In this document: piece after piece, positions 1-10,849 of the stretch
Position numbering within the stretch: position 1 is the stretch's first letter
Layout of the letters: the number at the start of each line of letters is the position of its first letter
Assembly (NCBI GenBank): GCA_963995505.1
Contig: OZ023188.1
Coordinates: forward strand, 1,054,001-1,118,000
DNA length: 64,000 nucleotides
Origin: Hypericum androsaemum
Lineage: Eukaryota > Streptophyta > Magnoliopsida > Malpighiales > Hypericaceae
Direction: 5' to 3'
Notes under the pieces: model-generated
What the model saw: the letters and a program-made list of their open reading frames with translations, nothing else
What the model was told of the DNA's origin: nothing
Database searches by the model: none
Made by a program: the position numbers and the translations under genes

Positions 1-2043
1 GAACAGGTCAACCTCATCAAACATGGCCTGGAGATCTTTTGCAGTGCCTCGGGCCAAAAAGTGAGTGAAGCCAAATCAAGAGTGTTTTTCTCCTCCAACA
101 TACCTTCGGAGAAAGGGAAACTTCTCAGTGATCGTCTTGGCATCATGGCTACGAAGGATCTCGGGAAGTACTTGGGTATTCCTACTCTTCATGACCGCAT
201 AAACAAAGATACTTTTCAGTATCTATTAGACAAGGCTCAGGCAAGACTTGCGGGGTGGAGAGCCAAGCAACTTACCTTGGCCGGAAGAGTCACGCTTACC
301 AGATCCATTCTTTCCACTCTCCCCTTTTACGCCATGCAGGTAATCTCACTCCCATTGGGCGTGTGTGAGAAGCTTGATAGAATTTGTCGAGATTTTATTT
401 GGGGTGATTCCCTAGAGAGCAAGCATGTCCACCTTGTGAATTGGCACGAAGTGTGCAAACCAAAGGGGAAAGGAGGCTTGGGAATTAGGAGTGCTAGAAA
501 TGCTAACACTGCCCTGATAATGAAACTCGGCTGGCGCTATGCCACCGATCCGAATACGTTGTGGGCCCAAATCCTGTCTAAGAAGTACTCGAAAGAGCTG
601 CAGTTTCCAAGAGTCAAAGAAGGCTGCTCTAAGCCTTCGGCGATCTGGTCCGGGCTTCTGAAAATTGCAGCCCAATGAGAACAAGGCCTCAGATGGTCGA
701 TTGGCGATGGCCAGCGTGTCTATTTTTGGACGGATGAGTGGCTGCCAGGGACACACGCCCTTGCAAATAGCCTAACTAGCTCTATCCCATCTGCCGTGCT
801 TCAAGCCAAGGTCAAAGATTACTGGTGTTATGAGTCAGGATGGAAATGGGATATTCTAGATAACTTATTGCCCGAGGATATCAAACAAAAGATGCTAGCT
901 GTAGTAGTGGATTTCCCCGGCCTAACCTCAGACTCTTTCTCCTGGATCCATTCGGGCTCAGGGGAGTTCTCGACCAAGTCTGCTTATCTAGCTATTATGG
1001 GCAACCCTACAGTGAGCTCCAATTCGGTGACCACCTGGGAACACCTCTGGAAGCTGAAGATCCCTGAGAAGCTGAGGACTTTTCTTTGGACCTGCCTTAA
1101 AGGGTGCATCATGACTAATAGGGAAAGATACAGGCGCAAGTTTGGAGCTCATCCCTACTGTGCGCACTGTAAGTACAAGGTGGAGTCGATTCTCCATGTG
1201 CTAAGAGATTGTCCGAAAGCCAAGTTAGTGTGGTATCTTCTCCTCCCTGCAGAGGGACGTAATCTATTCTTCTCTCTGGATATCCAAGCCTGGTTTCGCG
1301 AGAATATTATGTGCATGGTGAAACTGGGAACAGATACTCCTTGGAACACTCTGTTTGCTTCCACTTGTTGGTGGTTATGGCGCTGGCGAAATAACATGGT
1401 TTTTGGCAAAGAGGACATCCCATCGGACAGGGCTGGTTTCATTCGCCTCCAGGCTATCGAGTTCACTACAGCCTGGTACAACGTCATGACCAAACCTGCG
1501 GGGCAATCCAATTCAACTGTCATCCCCGGTACCTGGAATCCCCCGAATGCAGGCTCCTTCAAGCTAAATACTGATGGCTGCTCAAAAGGCAACCCAGGCC
1601 GAGCAGGCTGTGGTGGAGTTCTCAGAGACTCGAAAGGTAACTGGTGCATGGGGTTTGTCCAAAACTCAGGCCACTGCGATGCGATTACCTCTGAGATCTG
1701 GGGCTTGTGGAGAGGCCTCCAGATGGTTGTTGCAGGTGAATTCAGGCAAGTCGTTGTAGAGACTGATTCCCAGGTAGCTTTCAAGTACCTATCCAAGGGG
1801 GTTGAGAGTGGTAATCCACTAGCCGTCCTTGTGAGTAAATGTCAGGACCTCATCCGCCACCATGGGCATGTCGAGGTTCACTGTTGTGGTCGTGAAGCCA
1901 ACAAAGTAGCGGACTGGCTGTCTAACTTTGCTCTCAGCCATCCAAGTGGTTTTCACGTTTTAGGAAATCCACCTGTCGGTTGTATTTCCCTTTTGTCTCA
2001 GGATATTCGGGACGCTTTCTCTTGTAATCCTTCTGTTATTTAA
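1..2043 (+). pseudogene. LINE ORF2 C-terminal part: RT tail, zf-RVT zinc region and RNase H; one nonsense codon
   Basis: ORF2 protein of an L1-type LINE, which copies the element RNA into DNA. Frame 1 begins inside the end of the reverse transcriptase domain (SGQKV-E-KS-FFS). It continues through the connector (GYLGIP-like, WGDS) to a cysteine/histidine zf-RVT region near 1135-1215, then a plant-type RNase H near 1560-1930. The RNase H acidic residues are visible in NTDGCSKGNPG, SEIWGLWRG and VETDSQ, followed by REANKVADWLSN. The frame is broken only by a TGA at 676-678. The reading frame is identical on both sides and the family motif WSIGDG-FW-DEWLP follows directly, so this is one nonsense change in an otherwise intact frame, suggesting a fairly young copy. 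Function is inferred from the family; this copy is probably dead. Confidence 0.9.
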
Positions 2044-2085
2044 TGCATGAGCGCCTAGCACTCACCTTCTCCACCAAAAAAAAAA
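1..2085 (+). mobile_element. LINE (L1 clade) 3' half, running off the left edge
   Basis: This is the 3' part of a non-LTR retrotransposon. The coding frame is open from base 1, so the 5' part lies outside the window. It ends in an A-run at 2076-2085, about 30 bases past the ORF2 stop, as expected for an element copied by target-primed reverse transcription. The missing 5' end prevents a test for a target-site duplication. The encoded protein is described separately. Confidence 0.9.
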
Positions 2086-2917
2086 TTCCAAACCTAAAAT
2101 TGACGGTTGGTCAACTGACAAATTTGATTTAAAGTCAATGGCAATTGTTAGGTCCGAAATTGTGATTATAACTATGACAGTGGACTCATGATTTGAGATA
2201 TTTAGAAAATTTTGATCAGTTCAATCAAATGGTTTAACCATAAGTCCATAACCACAAATTTAAATTGATATCCGTAATATAAATTCCTAATTTTCATACT
2301 TGAGACTTTGCTAAAAACAACTTAAATTCATTGCCACCGACCCACCTGTAACTTTTTTTAGAAGGTACAAGGAGAGTTTAGGATTCTCCGAGAAAAGGAG
2401 AGAGAGTTTGGGAGTGTTATAGAGGAACATTCGATGTCCCTCGAAGACACCGAACGAAAAAAACACACGTGCTTCTTTCTTTTTGCCCTTTCGACAGCGG
2501 AAAAGCACATGCTGCCTCAGTTCCCACGATGTACTGCCCGAAGTTTTCTTATATCCACCAAATTTAAATTTGTATTTGGATTGGATCATATAACTTTCAA
2601 AAATTAAAAAAATTAATAAGTCTTTAACGCCCTAGTGTTCACTAGAATTTGAAAACCAATCATTTTTGGTGAAGGCTAATAATTGGCAAGATTAAAGATG
2701 GTCGAAATATTCATATTTCATGGGTCGGACTCCACCTGTATCTCGTAGTTCTAGGGTGTGTTTACTTTGATTAGTCTAATTAGGTTATGGATATAAGTAT
2801 ATTTTTAGAGATGTGAGATCTAGGATAGGGTATGGATCAAATAAATTCTTACCATACTTTTATATTTTTATCTTACTTTGAACCCTACCCCAACTATACC
2901 CTAACTATGCCATTTCT
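2086..2917. other. AT-rich intergenic stretch, nothing recognised
   Basis: No supported gene. A minus-strand open frame at 2311-2589 has no family resemblance and low-complexity composition; I treat it as chance. Confidence 0.6.
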
Positions 2918-3262
2918 CGAGACAGACTCGCAGGTGGTAGTGAGCTTTCTTACCGAGGGGGTAACCAAGACTCATCTGTTATCCACGCTCGACTAAATGC
3001 AGGAACCTCATCCGTCGTAACTGACATATGAAACTTGTCCATTGTTTTCATGAAAGCAATCAAGTAGCTGGTTGTCTATCTTTGTTTTCAACTTTTTTTT
3101 TAGAATTTCATGTTTTAGATCATCCGTCTGATGGGCGTACATCGCTTATGGTATAAGACTGTATGGGAGTAGGCACTCCCAGGTTGGTTCCATTGGACGT
3201 TTGATTTTATGAATAAATGGATGTTCTAATTTCTAACACCCACCACATTCAACCAAAAAAAA
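2918..3262 (+). mobile_element. Decayed LINE 3' fragment (RNase H end plus poly-A)
   Basis: A short remnant whose first codons read ETDSQVVVSFLTEGV, matching the RNase H stretch of the LINE at the left edge (ETDSQVAFKYLSKGV). Frames then break repeatedly. A tail resembling a LINE 3' UTR ends in an A-run at 3255-3262. It is 5'-truncated and older than the copy at 1-2085, judging by its stops and frameshifts. Confidence 0.75.
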
Positions 3263-3388
3263 GGCCTTTTTGCATTTATTTCTTTTACTTGTCAATTATA
3301 ACAAATTCTCAAATATACTCCGGTTATTCATAATATTGACTCTTAAAACTAATGTACATATAATTATAATTTTTTATTTATATCGTAT

Positions 3389-4854
3389 AAACTTTATTTT
3401 AGTACCATGTAGTTTGGCTTATTTTTACTTACAACCCTGTGGTAAAAACTTGTTAAACAGGTCCCTAAAGTTTCAAAAGGACCTCACGGGCAGCTCTCCT
3501 TTTTGTCCAAAACCAAAACGTGATCATTTTTTTTATACATGGCATGCCAATTTGGCAAAAAACTTATCCCATGGAAGTGACTTGTCTTCAATGTAAATTT
3601 TGAAATAATGCTAATTTTGTATATATTTTCCAAAATACCTTTTTTCCTCATTCCTTCCCATATCAATCAACCAAAAAACAACACATCTCTCTTCTTTCTA
3701 TCCTCTTGACCTCCATTAAAGAATCTCAGGGAGGGAGGCATCGAGATCAAACCAACAAGGCGTCAAAACCCAAATCTTTAAACAAATAGAAGAACCTGAA
3801 GAGCCCCTAAGTTAGACATAAATCCACTACCTAGGTTTCCTACCAGAGCAACCACAAATACCCGAGCTTCTTCGAGGTGGGTACCCTGGATATAGGCTAA
3901 GATGATTTTGTAGGGAGGAAGGGAGACAAAGCATGGAAATTTAATACCCTATTCAGAAGCACATTTTTTTTTGGTAAGAATGGTGGGCGCTAGCAGCCCG
4001 TAGATTAGAAAAATATAAGAGTCTTACAAACAGACCATCCTTGGGGTACCGACCCCCAGGTTATCCATATTCAGTAGCTGAATACTTCCACTTGGGGGTT
4101 GTTCCAAAACATGAAAACCAAGAGGGAAAAATAAAGCATAGTTGGAGAGCCAATCCGCAAGCTGGTTGCCCTCCCTGTAACACCACTTGACCTCGACATG
4201 CCAATCACGTTTGATGAGGCTTCTACACGAACTCACAAAGGCGAAGAGCGGATGTTCCCTCCCCACGCCCTTGGCAAGACAGCTCGCCACTCTAGTCGAG
4301 TCTGTCTCAATCATAATCTTAGTGTATCGTCTACTCTAGGCAAGGCTTATTCAGAAGCACATCAAGGATAAGAAACAGGGAATAGGAGGCCCAAGCCCAT
4401 CAGGAGGTCGGCGCTGCCATCTTCCAAAATAATTGCCTCATGGGTTTTGGTTCTTGGTTGGTTTTATTGGGCCTTGGCATGTTTGGATTACAATGTATGA
4501 CTTTCTCGATTGGTTTCTGGGTTTATAGTCTTTGGACATGGAGAACAGGTTCGATGGTGGGGAGAGGGGAGTGAGGAGAGAGGGTGGAGAGGGAGAGAGA
4601 AAAAGGGGGTATTGCAAAATGTAAACTAATTTGGAATTATTTTGAAATAAAATTCACTACAACAACTCAGCAATCTCAAGGTCCAACTTTTCTAAGTTGG
4701 CATACCACGTGTCGACAAAACAATTGTGTTTTGGTTTCAGACAGCCAAGCTACCCATGAGGTCTTTTTGAAACATCAAGGATCCGTTTAAGAAATATTTT
4801 ACCACAGGGTTGTAAGTAAAAATCGATCAAACTGTAGGGTACTAAAGTAAAGTT
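3389..4854. mobile_element. MULE-like element with long terminal inverted repeats, interrupted by a nested LINE
   Basis: The left sequence (about 3389-3650) reappears reverse-complemented at about 4590-4854. Shared blocks include ACTTACAACCCTGTGGTAAAA on one side and its complement TTTTACCACAGGGTTGTAAG on the other, followed by matching GGTCC, TTTCAAAA-GACCTCA and CCAAAACC blocks. The long arms and absence of coding sequence suggest a non-autonomous Mutator-like element. I could not define a 9-bp target duplication, so the exact ends and superfamily are tentative. The middle contains unidentified sequence and a later LINE insertion. Confidence 0.65.
3965..4347 (-). mobile_element. 5'-truncated LINE inserted in the TIR element, with 15-bp target duplication
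   Basis: The minus strand encodes an RNase H tail (ETDSTRVASCLAKGVG, then REGNQLADWLSNYA) and ends in a poly-A seen here as a T-run at 3964-3972. Flanking copies of TATTCAGAAGCACAT at 3950-3964 and 4348-4362 are identical, marking the target-site duplication. The frame (4024-4314) is still open over 96 codons, so the insertion is relatively recent and younger than its host element. Confidence 0.9.
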
Positions 4855-4862
4855 AACCCTTT

Positions 4863-5216
4863 TTAAAAAATGTTTATGTATTTGAAATGAAGAAACTTCT
4901 AATTTAACTTAAATTATATAATTTGATGTTTTACTATTTCTTAAAATTTTATTGAATATTGCGGTCAAGTGCTCTTGCATACATCATGGGACAAGGGTAC
5001 GAGAAGTGTCTCTGACTCATTTCCAATCAACAACAAAAAAAAATTTTGGATCATTGATATAGAATTAAAATTTTATGCTTAAAAATTATCAGAAATATTT
5101 TTTATTTAATTTAAGGGTCAGACCCTATGTAAATTTCACAATAAAAGTATGAATCTAATAATAAAATTTTCTTAATATCAAAGATAAGATATAAATCAAA
5201 CTGTTCAAACTAGTGT
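4863..5216. other. AT-rich spacer, no feature seen
   Basis: Very AT-rich with short homopolymers and no coherent frame or recognised repeat. Confidence 0.6.
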
Positions 5217-5787
5217 TTACCTCTGTCTACCCCACCCCAAAGTAACTACGAAGTCCGAAGTGTGAACAATAATCCCTCTGCTAGGGTTTCTCCTCTTTCT
5301 AGAGCCGTCGCCCTTCCTAGGGCTTTCAAGTTTCAACCGATCCAACTTCCAATCCCAATCTCGTTTCATCCTAACACCGCGTCCATCTTCGCTATTTTCA
5401 TATGCCCTTTTCACGTCAATCGCTACATTCATCACCGTATCTCTACCCGTCGCTACGTCACGCTTCCTTGTTTTTCTTTCTTGGAGTCTTATTCGGGTTA
5501 TCCTTATTGTTTGTTGATTGCATGCTCTCTTTCCTAGTTTTCGTCCTCTAGTTTTTTGTTCCACTTTTCCCATCTTTCTGTTGTTTATTTTATGCCTAAA
5601 TTGTTGCTTTCCTTTCTTTCATTCACTAACTTGGCTTGTTTTCGCTTATTGCTTATCATCCTTTTGTTCCTGGACAATGACTTCCATACGTCTTTTTTCC
5701 TTTCCTTTGTTTTGGTGTGTTTTTGTTCCGTTTGATAGTTTGTTGTGGAATTTTTAGAGGGTACGCGTTATTTGGACAACAGGAAAC

Positions 5788-6616
5788 ATGGCTTCGAGTA
5801 GCAGGACCCCGATGAACCGCACTAAGGATGATTGGGCTAAGGAAGTCCTGGATCTTTTGGCAACGGTGGAGGAAGTGGTTAGGGCCAATGCGGAGGCAAC
5901 GGAATTGGTTGGTCTGGTCTGGTCTGGTCTGGTCGGAGAAGACAATAAACTCACGAGCTTTTGTTAAGGTGATGAGAGAGGTGTGGCATCCACGTCGAGA
6001 TATGATGATCACCGAGATAGGGCAAAATTATTTTTTGCTGCACGTGAATGATCGTCGTGATGTGGACAGAATTTTGAGTGACCAGCCATGGTTGTTTGAC
6101 AAAAACATCATATTGTTGAAGGAGGTCACGGATGATGAGCAGCCTACTGCAACAGAGTTATTCTATGTTCCATTTTGGGTGCAAGTTTTCGATCTGCCAA
6201 TGAGGGGGTACAACATGTCCACCGCGCAAGCTATTGGTAACCTCTTTGGTTCTTTCGTAGAATGGGATAATTCAGATGAGTTGAGAGGCCATTTCCTGTA
6301 AGTAAAGGTTTTACTGGATGTGAGGGAGGCACTTAAGCGGACCAGGATAATTTTATTCAGCGGGGATGTCACAGTTGCGATCACCTTTAAGTATGAGAAG
6401 TTACAGTCTTTTTGTTATAGATATGGCTGCCTGGGTCACATCGAGAAGGTTTATGACTTGGATCCGGAAGATGTCTCGGGTCTCCTACCAACAGAGTGCT
6501 ATGGTGAATGGATGAGGGCACCAACAACAATGCCGAGGAAGCTGACTGGCGGAAACGTGGATCGGTTCTCCTACTCTACCATGCGAGCACAGCTGAAAAG
6601 AGAATATAAACTGTAG
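5788..6616 (+). pseudogene. LINE ORF1: DUF4283 domain plus degenerate CCHC knuckle
   Basis: Gag-like nucleic-acid-binding protein of plant LINEs. The natural start is ATG at 5788 (MASSSRTPMNRTKDDWAKE). The frame shifts inside a GGTCT repeat at 5911-5934 and resumes in the frame of 5828-6301. There the DUF4283 signature is clear: AFVKVMREVWHPRRDMMI, GQNYFLLHV, DQPWLFDKNIILL, FWVQVFDLP. A TAA at 6301 is followed in the same region by YEKLQSFCYRYGCLGH, a zinc knuckle in which the second and last cysteines are replaced (Y and V/Y). At least one frameshift and one stop make it non-functional. Confidence 0.8.
5911..5934 (+). repeat. GGTCT microsatellite that shifts the ORF1 frame
   Basis: Four copies of GGTCT plus GGTC. 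The ORF1 reading before it (frame of 5788) and after it (frame of 5828) differ, so a change in copy number is the likely cause of the frameshift. Confidence 0.75.
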
Positions 6617-7307
6617 GCCGCGGTGCTCAAGGGCTGATTCCCTCCGAGATGGATGATACAGGGTTGATTGAGAACCTATAGGCGATGTTCCACACTGCGG
6701 GGCTAACCTCCTCTTCTCCTATGACCCGACCTGGTAATCAGGATCGTTTGGAACAACGGGCTTCAACAGAATGAGTCCAACAAGGCGTATGGTTGAGCGA
6801 GGGACGGCGACCTGGCCACCCGCCCAGCTATACCACCCTAAACCCTAACCTTACCTACTTTGTCATTTACTTTATCTCCAGTTTATGTCCCCCCTCACCG
6901 TCATTTTTTGTCTTTGCAGGTGAATCCTGTCATGATGACTACGCAGCGGTTGGCAGACAGGCGGGGAATACAGCATCACCCCCTACTTGAGACCGCTGTT
7001 ACTGGGATGGAGATGGAAGATATAGGGATGGACACCTCTGATGGACAAGAGGGCTCTGAGATTTCAATACCAACTGGCGATAGAGAGGGCAAGACAATTC
7101 GTGGCTAGAAGCGGTTGGCACGAGGTGATACTAGTGACGACTTACGAAGAGCCCAAGAGATTGCAGCTTTATGTGGGGAGAAGAGGAAGGGTGTTTTCAG
7201 GGATGACGATGAGTATCATGTTAGCAAGTAGATTGTTGCTGCTTCGGATGCTTTGGATCAGTTTCTGTTTCAGGCGGTGGCTGCCAAGCAGCCCCGCCAG
7301 GCGCCAT

Positions 7308-8090
7308 GAATATAATATGGTGGAACTGCCGTAGATTGGGGAGTTCGCGAGTAGTTCTTCAGCTGTGCAGGTTGGTCCATTCCTGCAATCCCCAACTCTT
7401 CTTCTTATCTGAGACAAAACTCTAGGAGACAGAAGCAGAGAATCTTAAATGGAGGCTCGATTTTGAGTGTGGTATTTATGTAGCATGTCGGGGGATGGGT
7501 AGAGCGCGTAGTGGCAGACTCGTCCTTCTTTGGCATTAAGGTATGGATATTAATTTGATTTTTTACTCACTCCACCATATAGATGTGGAAGTCGTGGATT
7601 TTTATCGTTAGAGATTTACAGGTTTTTACGGGTGGCCGAACACAGAGGATATGCATCAGTCCTGGTCACTTTTAAGGCAACTGAAGGAACAGTCAGCATT
7701 GCCATGGGTTTGTGGGGGAGATTTCAATGAGATTATATCCTTGGCAGAGAAAAGGGGAGGCAACCATATCCCTCAGAGATGGATTGATGCTTTTCAGGAG
7801 GTGATCCAGTATTGTAGTTTTTCAGAGATTCGACAGACAGGACTTTGGTTCACATAGAAAAATGGCCAAGAGGATACGGGTCACATCGAATGTAAGCTGG
7901 ACAGGGTTTTTACTACCACATAGTGGCTTGAGATTTACCCATTTACTTGTGTGGAAGCTCACCTCAGGATGGGGTCGGATCACTCACCTTTGATCTCCCA
8001 GATGCTGGCTGAGGAACCTAGGCCTCAGTAGAGACGTTTCAGGTTTGAGCAAATATGGGAAAGACATGAGGATATCGAGCAGAAAATTTA
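7308..8090 (+). pseudogene. LINE ORF2 N-terminus: apurinic-type endonuclease domain, decayed
   Basis: The frame starts MNIIWWNCRRLGSS, the classic opening of plant LINE ORF2, then LLFLSETKL. After stops it continues with WVCGGDFNEIIS (the GDFNE catalytic-core motif), RWIDAFQEVI, and later LDRVFTT and SDHSPL (the SDH active-site motif near 7978-7990). In-frame stops occur near 7423, 7537, 7609, 7856 and 7921. The domain nicks target DNA in active elements; this copy cannot be translated through. Confidence 0.8.
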
Positions 8091-8660
8091 ATTTAGTTGG
8101 GATTGTTTTTGTACATTACCCTAAAAGGGAGGAAAAGGAACATGAATGCCTGGTGCTTAGAATTATCGAGCGAGACTATAGCATGTTTCCGGTATTTTGC
8201 TAAATTAACGGATTCGTGATTGCCTATCCACGCGCTTCGTGTATCAAAAGGGGGTTCGGTAGAGGCTTTGACGTTGAACTTGAATGGCTGGTGCTTTAAG
8301 GTTTTGTTTTGTTTCGTTTGTTGGTTTTGGTAGAGGAACTAGACTTGTGCAGTTGATGGAGTTTGGCAGTTTAATGCGCGGGATTGAGTGCTTGGATATA
8401 TGGGGTGTTCGTTCTAGGAGCATGTCGAGCATATAACACGTCATGTAGAAGTAGGATGTGAAAATGTTTGAGTGCCTTGCAATATCGAAGTGGTTTGTTT
8501 TCCGGTGTTTATAAGTTTTGACCTTGGTGTTAGAGAACTCATTTGGTTTGATCTAATCTTATGTTTCCGATTTACGCTGGTGGATGTTTCCATTTAACGG
8601 TTTTTTTCTCTCCTTGTTGTTGCATATCTCCCCTAATGTATTTGAGAGCCTGCATTACAG
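8091..8660. other. Unassigned stretch, possibly intron
   Basis: No coding similarity recognised. The last part is pyrimidine-rich and ends in TGCATTACAG at 8651-8660, which looks like a 3' splice site for the exon that follows. Confidence 0.4.
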
Positions 8661-8902
8661 GAAGTATGGATGTCGAGTCACCTAGCAAGGAGGTTTCTGC
8701 AGAGCTCATCCGAGAGATGCTTATTTCAATATCTAATTCGCTACCTGAGAACCAAGATGATGTGAATCTACCATTTAATGGACAAGATTGTGCACCGGTG
8801 GCTAACAATGACGAGTACAGATCTGAACTAATCTCCATCTCTTATACCCAATCTCCCGACTTCGCATCCTCACCTCCTCCTGTGGGTTTAGGCAGCCCTT
8901 AG
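8661..8902 (+). CDS. Possible terminal exon of an unrecognised gene (partial)
   Basis: A pyrimidine tract and AG at 8659-8660 precede an open frame that includes GSMDVESPSKEVSAELI and, near its end, RSELISISYTQSPDFASS, closing with TAG at 8900-8902. The composition is normal for protein coding (Ser/Pro/acid-rich, no low-complexity run). I do not recognise the family. No matching upstream exons were found; upstream is LINE DNA, so the gene may be a fragment or may have been interrupted by the LINE. The open frame continues 5' of the AG, so the splice site is an inference. Confidence 0.35.
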
Positions 8903-9432
8903 CCGTAGCGTGGTAGCAGGATGATGTATAATTAGATTAAAGAAGAAAACTACAGACTGGAGGATTGTCTTTTTGACACGTTCTTGTCTGGTTTGTTGCA
9001 CGTTTATCAAATATGAAATCATCGTCTTTTATCCACGTTTCGTTACAGGTGAATATTAACAGGGGAACTAAGATACGGGTAATGTTGTGTTTACGGACAG
9101 TCTGAATTCTGTTTTCTTACATTTACTTAGGATGCCTGTTGTTTGGATTGTGTTGGATGGAACGTTTCTGTTAACAGAATGTTGAGCAATACTGTCTCTC
9201 TGCCGGATATGAGGTCATGGGATGGCGATCGAAGCTGGGTCGACACTTGACGAGGAAGAAATGGCTTGAGAAGTGGATATGGAGAAATGCGGATTTAAGT
9301 AACTTTAGAGGCAGGAAAAGTGGATATCTTATATAATTGACAGCGAGAAAACAATATCAGAACATGATTAATGCAGCTCTTAAGGAGGTTAGTCCAAGGT
9401 CATCACATTCAGAGACATGGACAATTTTTTTT
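8903..9432. other. Spacer between unassigned exon and the H-protein gene
   Basis: Holds a possible 3' UTR of the preceding exon and the 3' flank of the minus-strand gene. No further gene or repeat recognised. Confidence 0.5.
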
Positions 9433-10412
9433 CTAATGAGCTGCATCTTCTTCCTCGCAGAATTTCGTGTACTCCTTTGGACCCATCAAGGAATCTAGCT
9501 CTGATGCGTTACTCGGCTTCACCTTGATCATCCATCCTCCTTCGTATGGGCTCTGGTTGATCTTCAACACGGAATATAAAACACAAGAGTGTCAAGGACA
9601 TAATGATGACGAGGATAACGGGGTTAGTCAGTTCAATGGTGATCGGATAACAAACAACCGTGTCTCGAGTTTGCATGACGTTAAATGGACAAGGTTTGAT
9701 AGGTTGGGAAGGTGTTAAGTACCATGCCAGGAGCTTCGGTGAGCTTAGGATTAATTTCCACAACCTCACCGGAGATGGGAGAATTGATATCACTGGTAGC
9801 TTTGACACTCTCTACAGCTCCAAAGCTCCCACCGGCGCTCACTGCAGCACCCGTCTCCGGCAACTCCACGAACACCACTTCACCTAAATGATCCTGCTCA
9901 AAAATGAATATTCGATTATGAGATAGTAGTTCATTCGACTGGACTCTTAATCAGTCATTATCGTTAAATATGACAGCAGATACGAGACTCATTGATTAAT
10001 CATTGTTATTTAATATGACAACGGATATCAAATGTTCGTATACGAGAAAACATACGACACTGGAGAGGCTGAAGAGAGGAATGACCTGTGCGTGATCAGT
10101 AATCCCGATAGTAGCAACAGAGCCGTCGTGCTTAACCCACTCATGGGAGCTTGCGTACTTGAGTCCATCCAGAACTGCACACCATTCCCATGCACATATA
10201 CACATCAGCCCTTTGCACTAACCATCACAACATGTCCGACCCAGAATCTCGAGGCAATGAGTTAACAATTTAGAAGAGAGAAAGAGAGGGAGAGTGTTTG
10301 CACCTGAGGAGAAACATCTGGAGAGGGAGTAAGCTGGGGGTAGAGAAGCTTTTGAAGAAACGGAGATCCTTAGCGCATTGGCCGTCGAAGAAGCCCACAT
10401 TCTCAATGCCAT
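9433..10412 (-). CDS. GDCSH: Glycine cleavage system H protein, mitochondrial
   Basis: Carries the lipoyl arm that shuttles the aminomethyl group between P, T and L proteins of glycine decarboxylase in mitochondria (photorespiration, one-carbon supply). Exons on the minus strand: 10412-10304, 10174-10086, 9893-9723 and 9561-9433, all with GT/AG borders, giving 165 residues, normal for the family. Residues 1-35 form a Ser/Arg-rich mitochondrial presequence ending near RCFSS. The mature part starts [15 protein letters not shown]. The lipoyl lysine is K97 in [15 protein letters not shown]. The C-terminus is [14 protein letters not shown] and then [17 protein letters not shown]. The third exon ends GGCATG before GTAC, so a methionine replaces the more usual residue at the junction. 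All family blocks are intact; it appears functional. Confidence 0.95.
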
Positions 10413-10849
10413 GTTGAGGTTGTTTCTTCTTCTTCTTCTTCTCCTATTTTTGCTTGTAATCTGTGGATTTGGTTGGCTCCTGCGAGTTTTTATCTATTGG
10501 ATGAATGGTGGACAACGAAAGCCTCATCCTAAGACACAAGGAAGGATACGATTTCCACTTTCCGCCCCCAAGTTAATTGTACCGTTATTACCACGTCCTA
10601 GGTAACACAACAGCCAGTTTTAAACTCACACTAGTGTCATGTTCAAAAGAAATCTTTATAAAATGAAAATTTTCTGCCATTCAACGTCCGATTTGTTCGA
10701 AGGAAGAAGTGTCATGGAATCCTCCCGATTAGTTCAAAGCACTACTTTCGATTGTTCTGAAAGTGGGATGTTTGTGTGTGGGTAACGCCCCTACTTTTCC
10801 TTAGTTTTTTTATCTTTTTATTCCAAATTCAATATTTTTGATTCATATG
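10413..10849 (-). promoter_or_regulatory. Upstream region of GDCSH
   Basis: Immediately 5' of the start codon is a CTT-rich (plus strand) run at about 10424-10443, that is GAA-rich in the transcript leader. No convincing TATA box could be fixed, so this is only the presumed leader and promoter. Confidence 0.35.

Larger units (their letters stand above)
5217..8090 (+). mobile_element. LINE 5' half: leader, ORF1 and endonuclease part of ORF2
   Basis: A C/T-rich leader (about 5217-5787) precedes an ORF1 gag-like region and, from 7308, the start of ORF2 with an endonuclease domain. Homology fades near 8090, before any reverse transcriptase, so this is a 5' portion lacking its 3' part, the opposite of the usual 5' truncation. 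Whether the piece was cut by deletion or recombination cannot be judged here. The leader boundary is a guess from composition. Confidence 0.7.

Noticed and set aside
9721..9728. Non-canonical GC splice donor in the H-protein gene
   Set aside because: A normal GT donor after GGCATG keeps the frame and gives a good family match.
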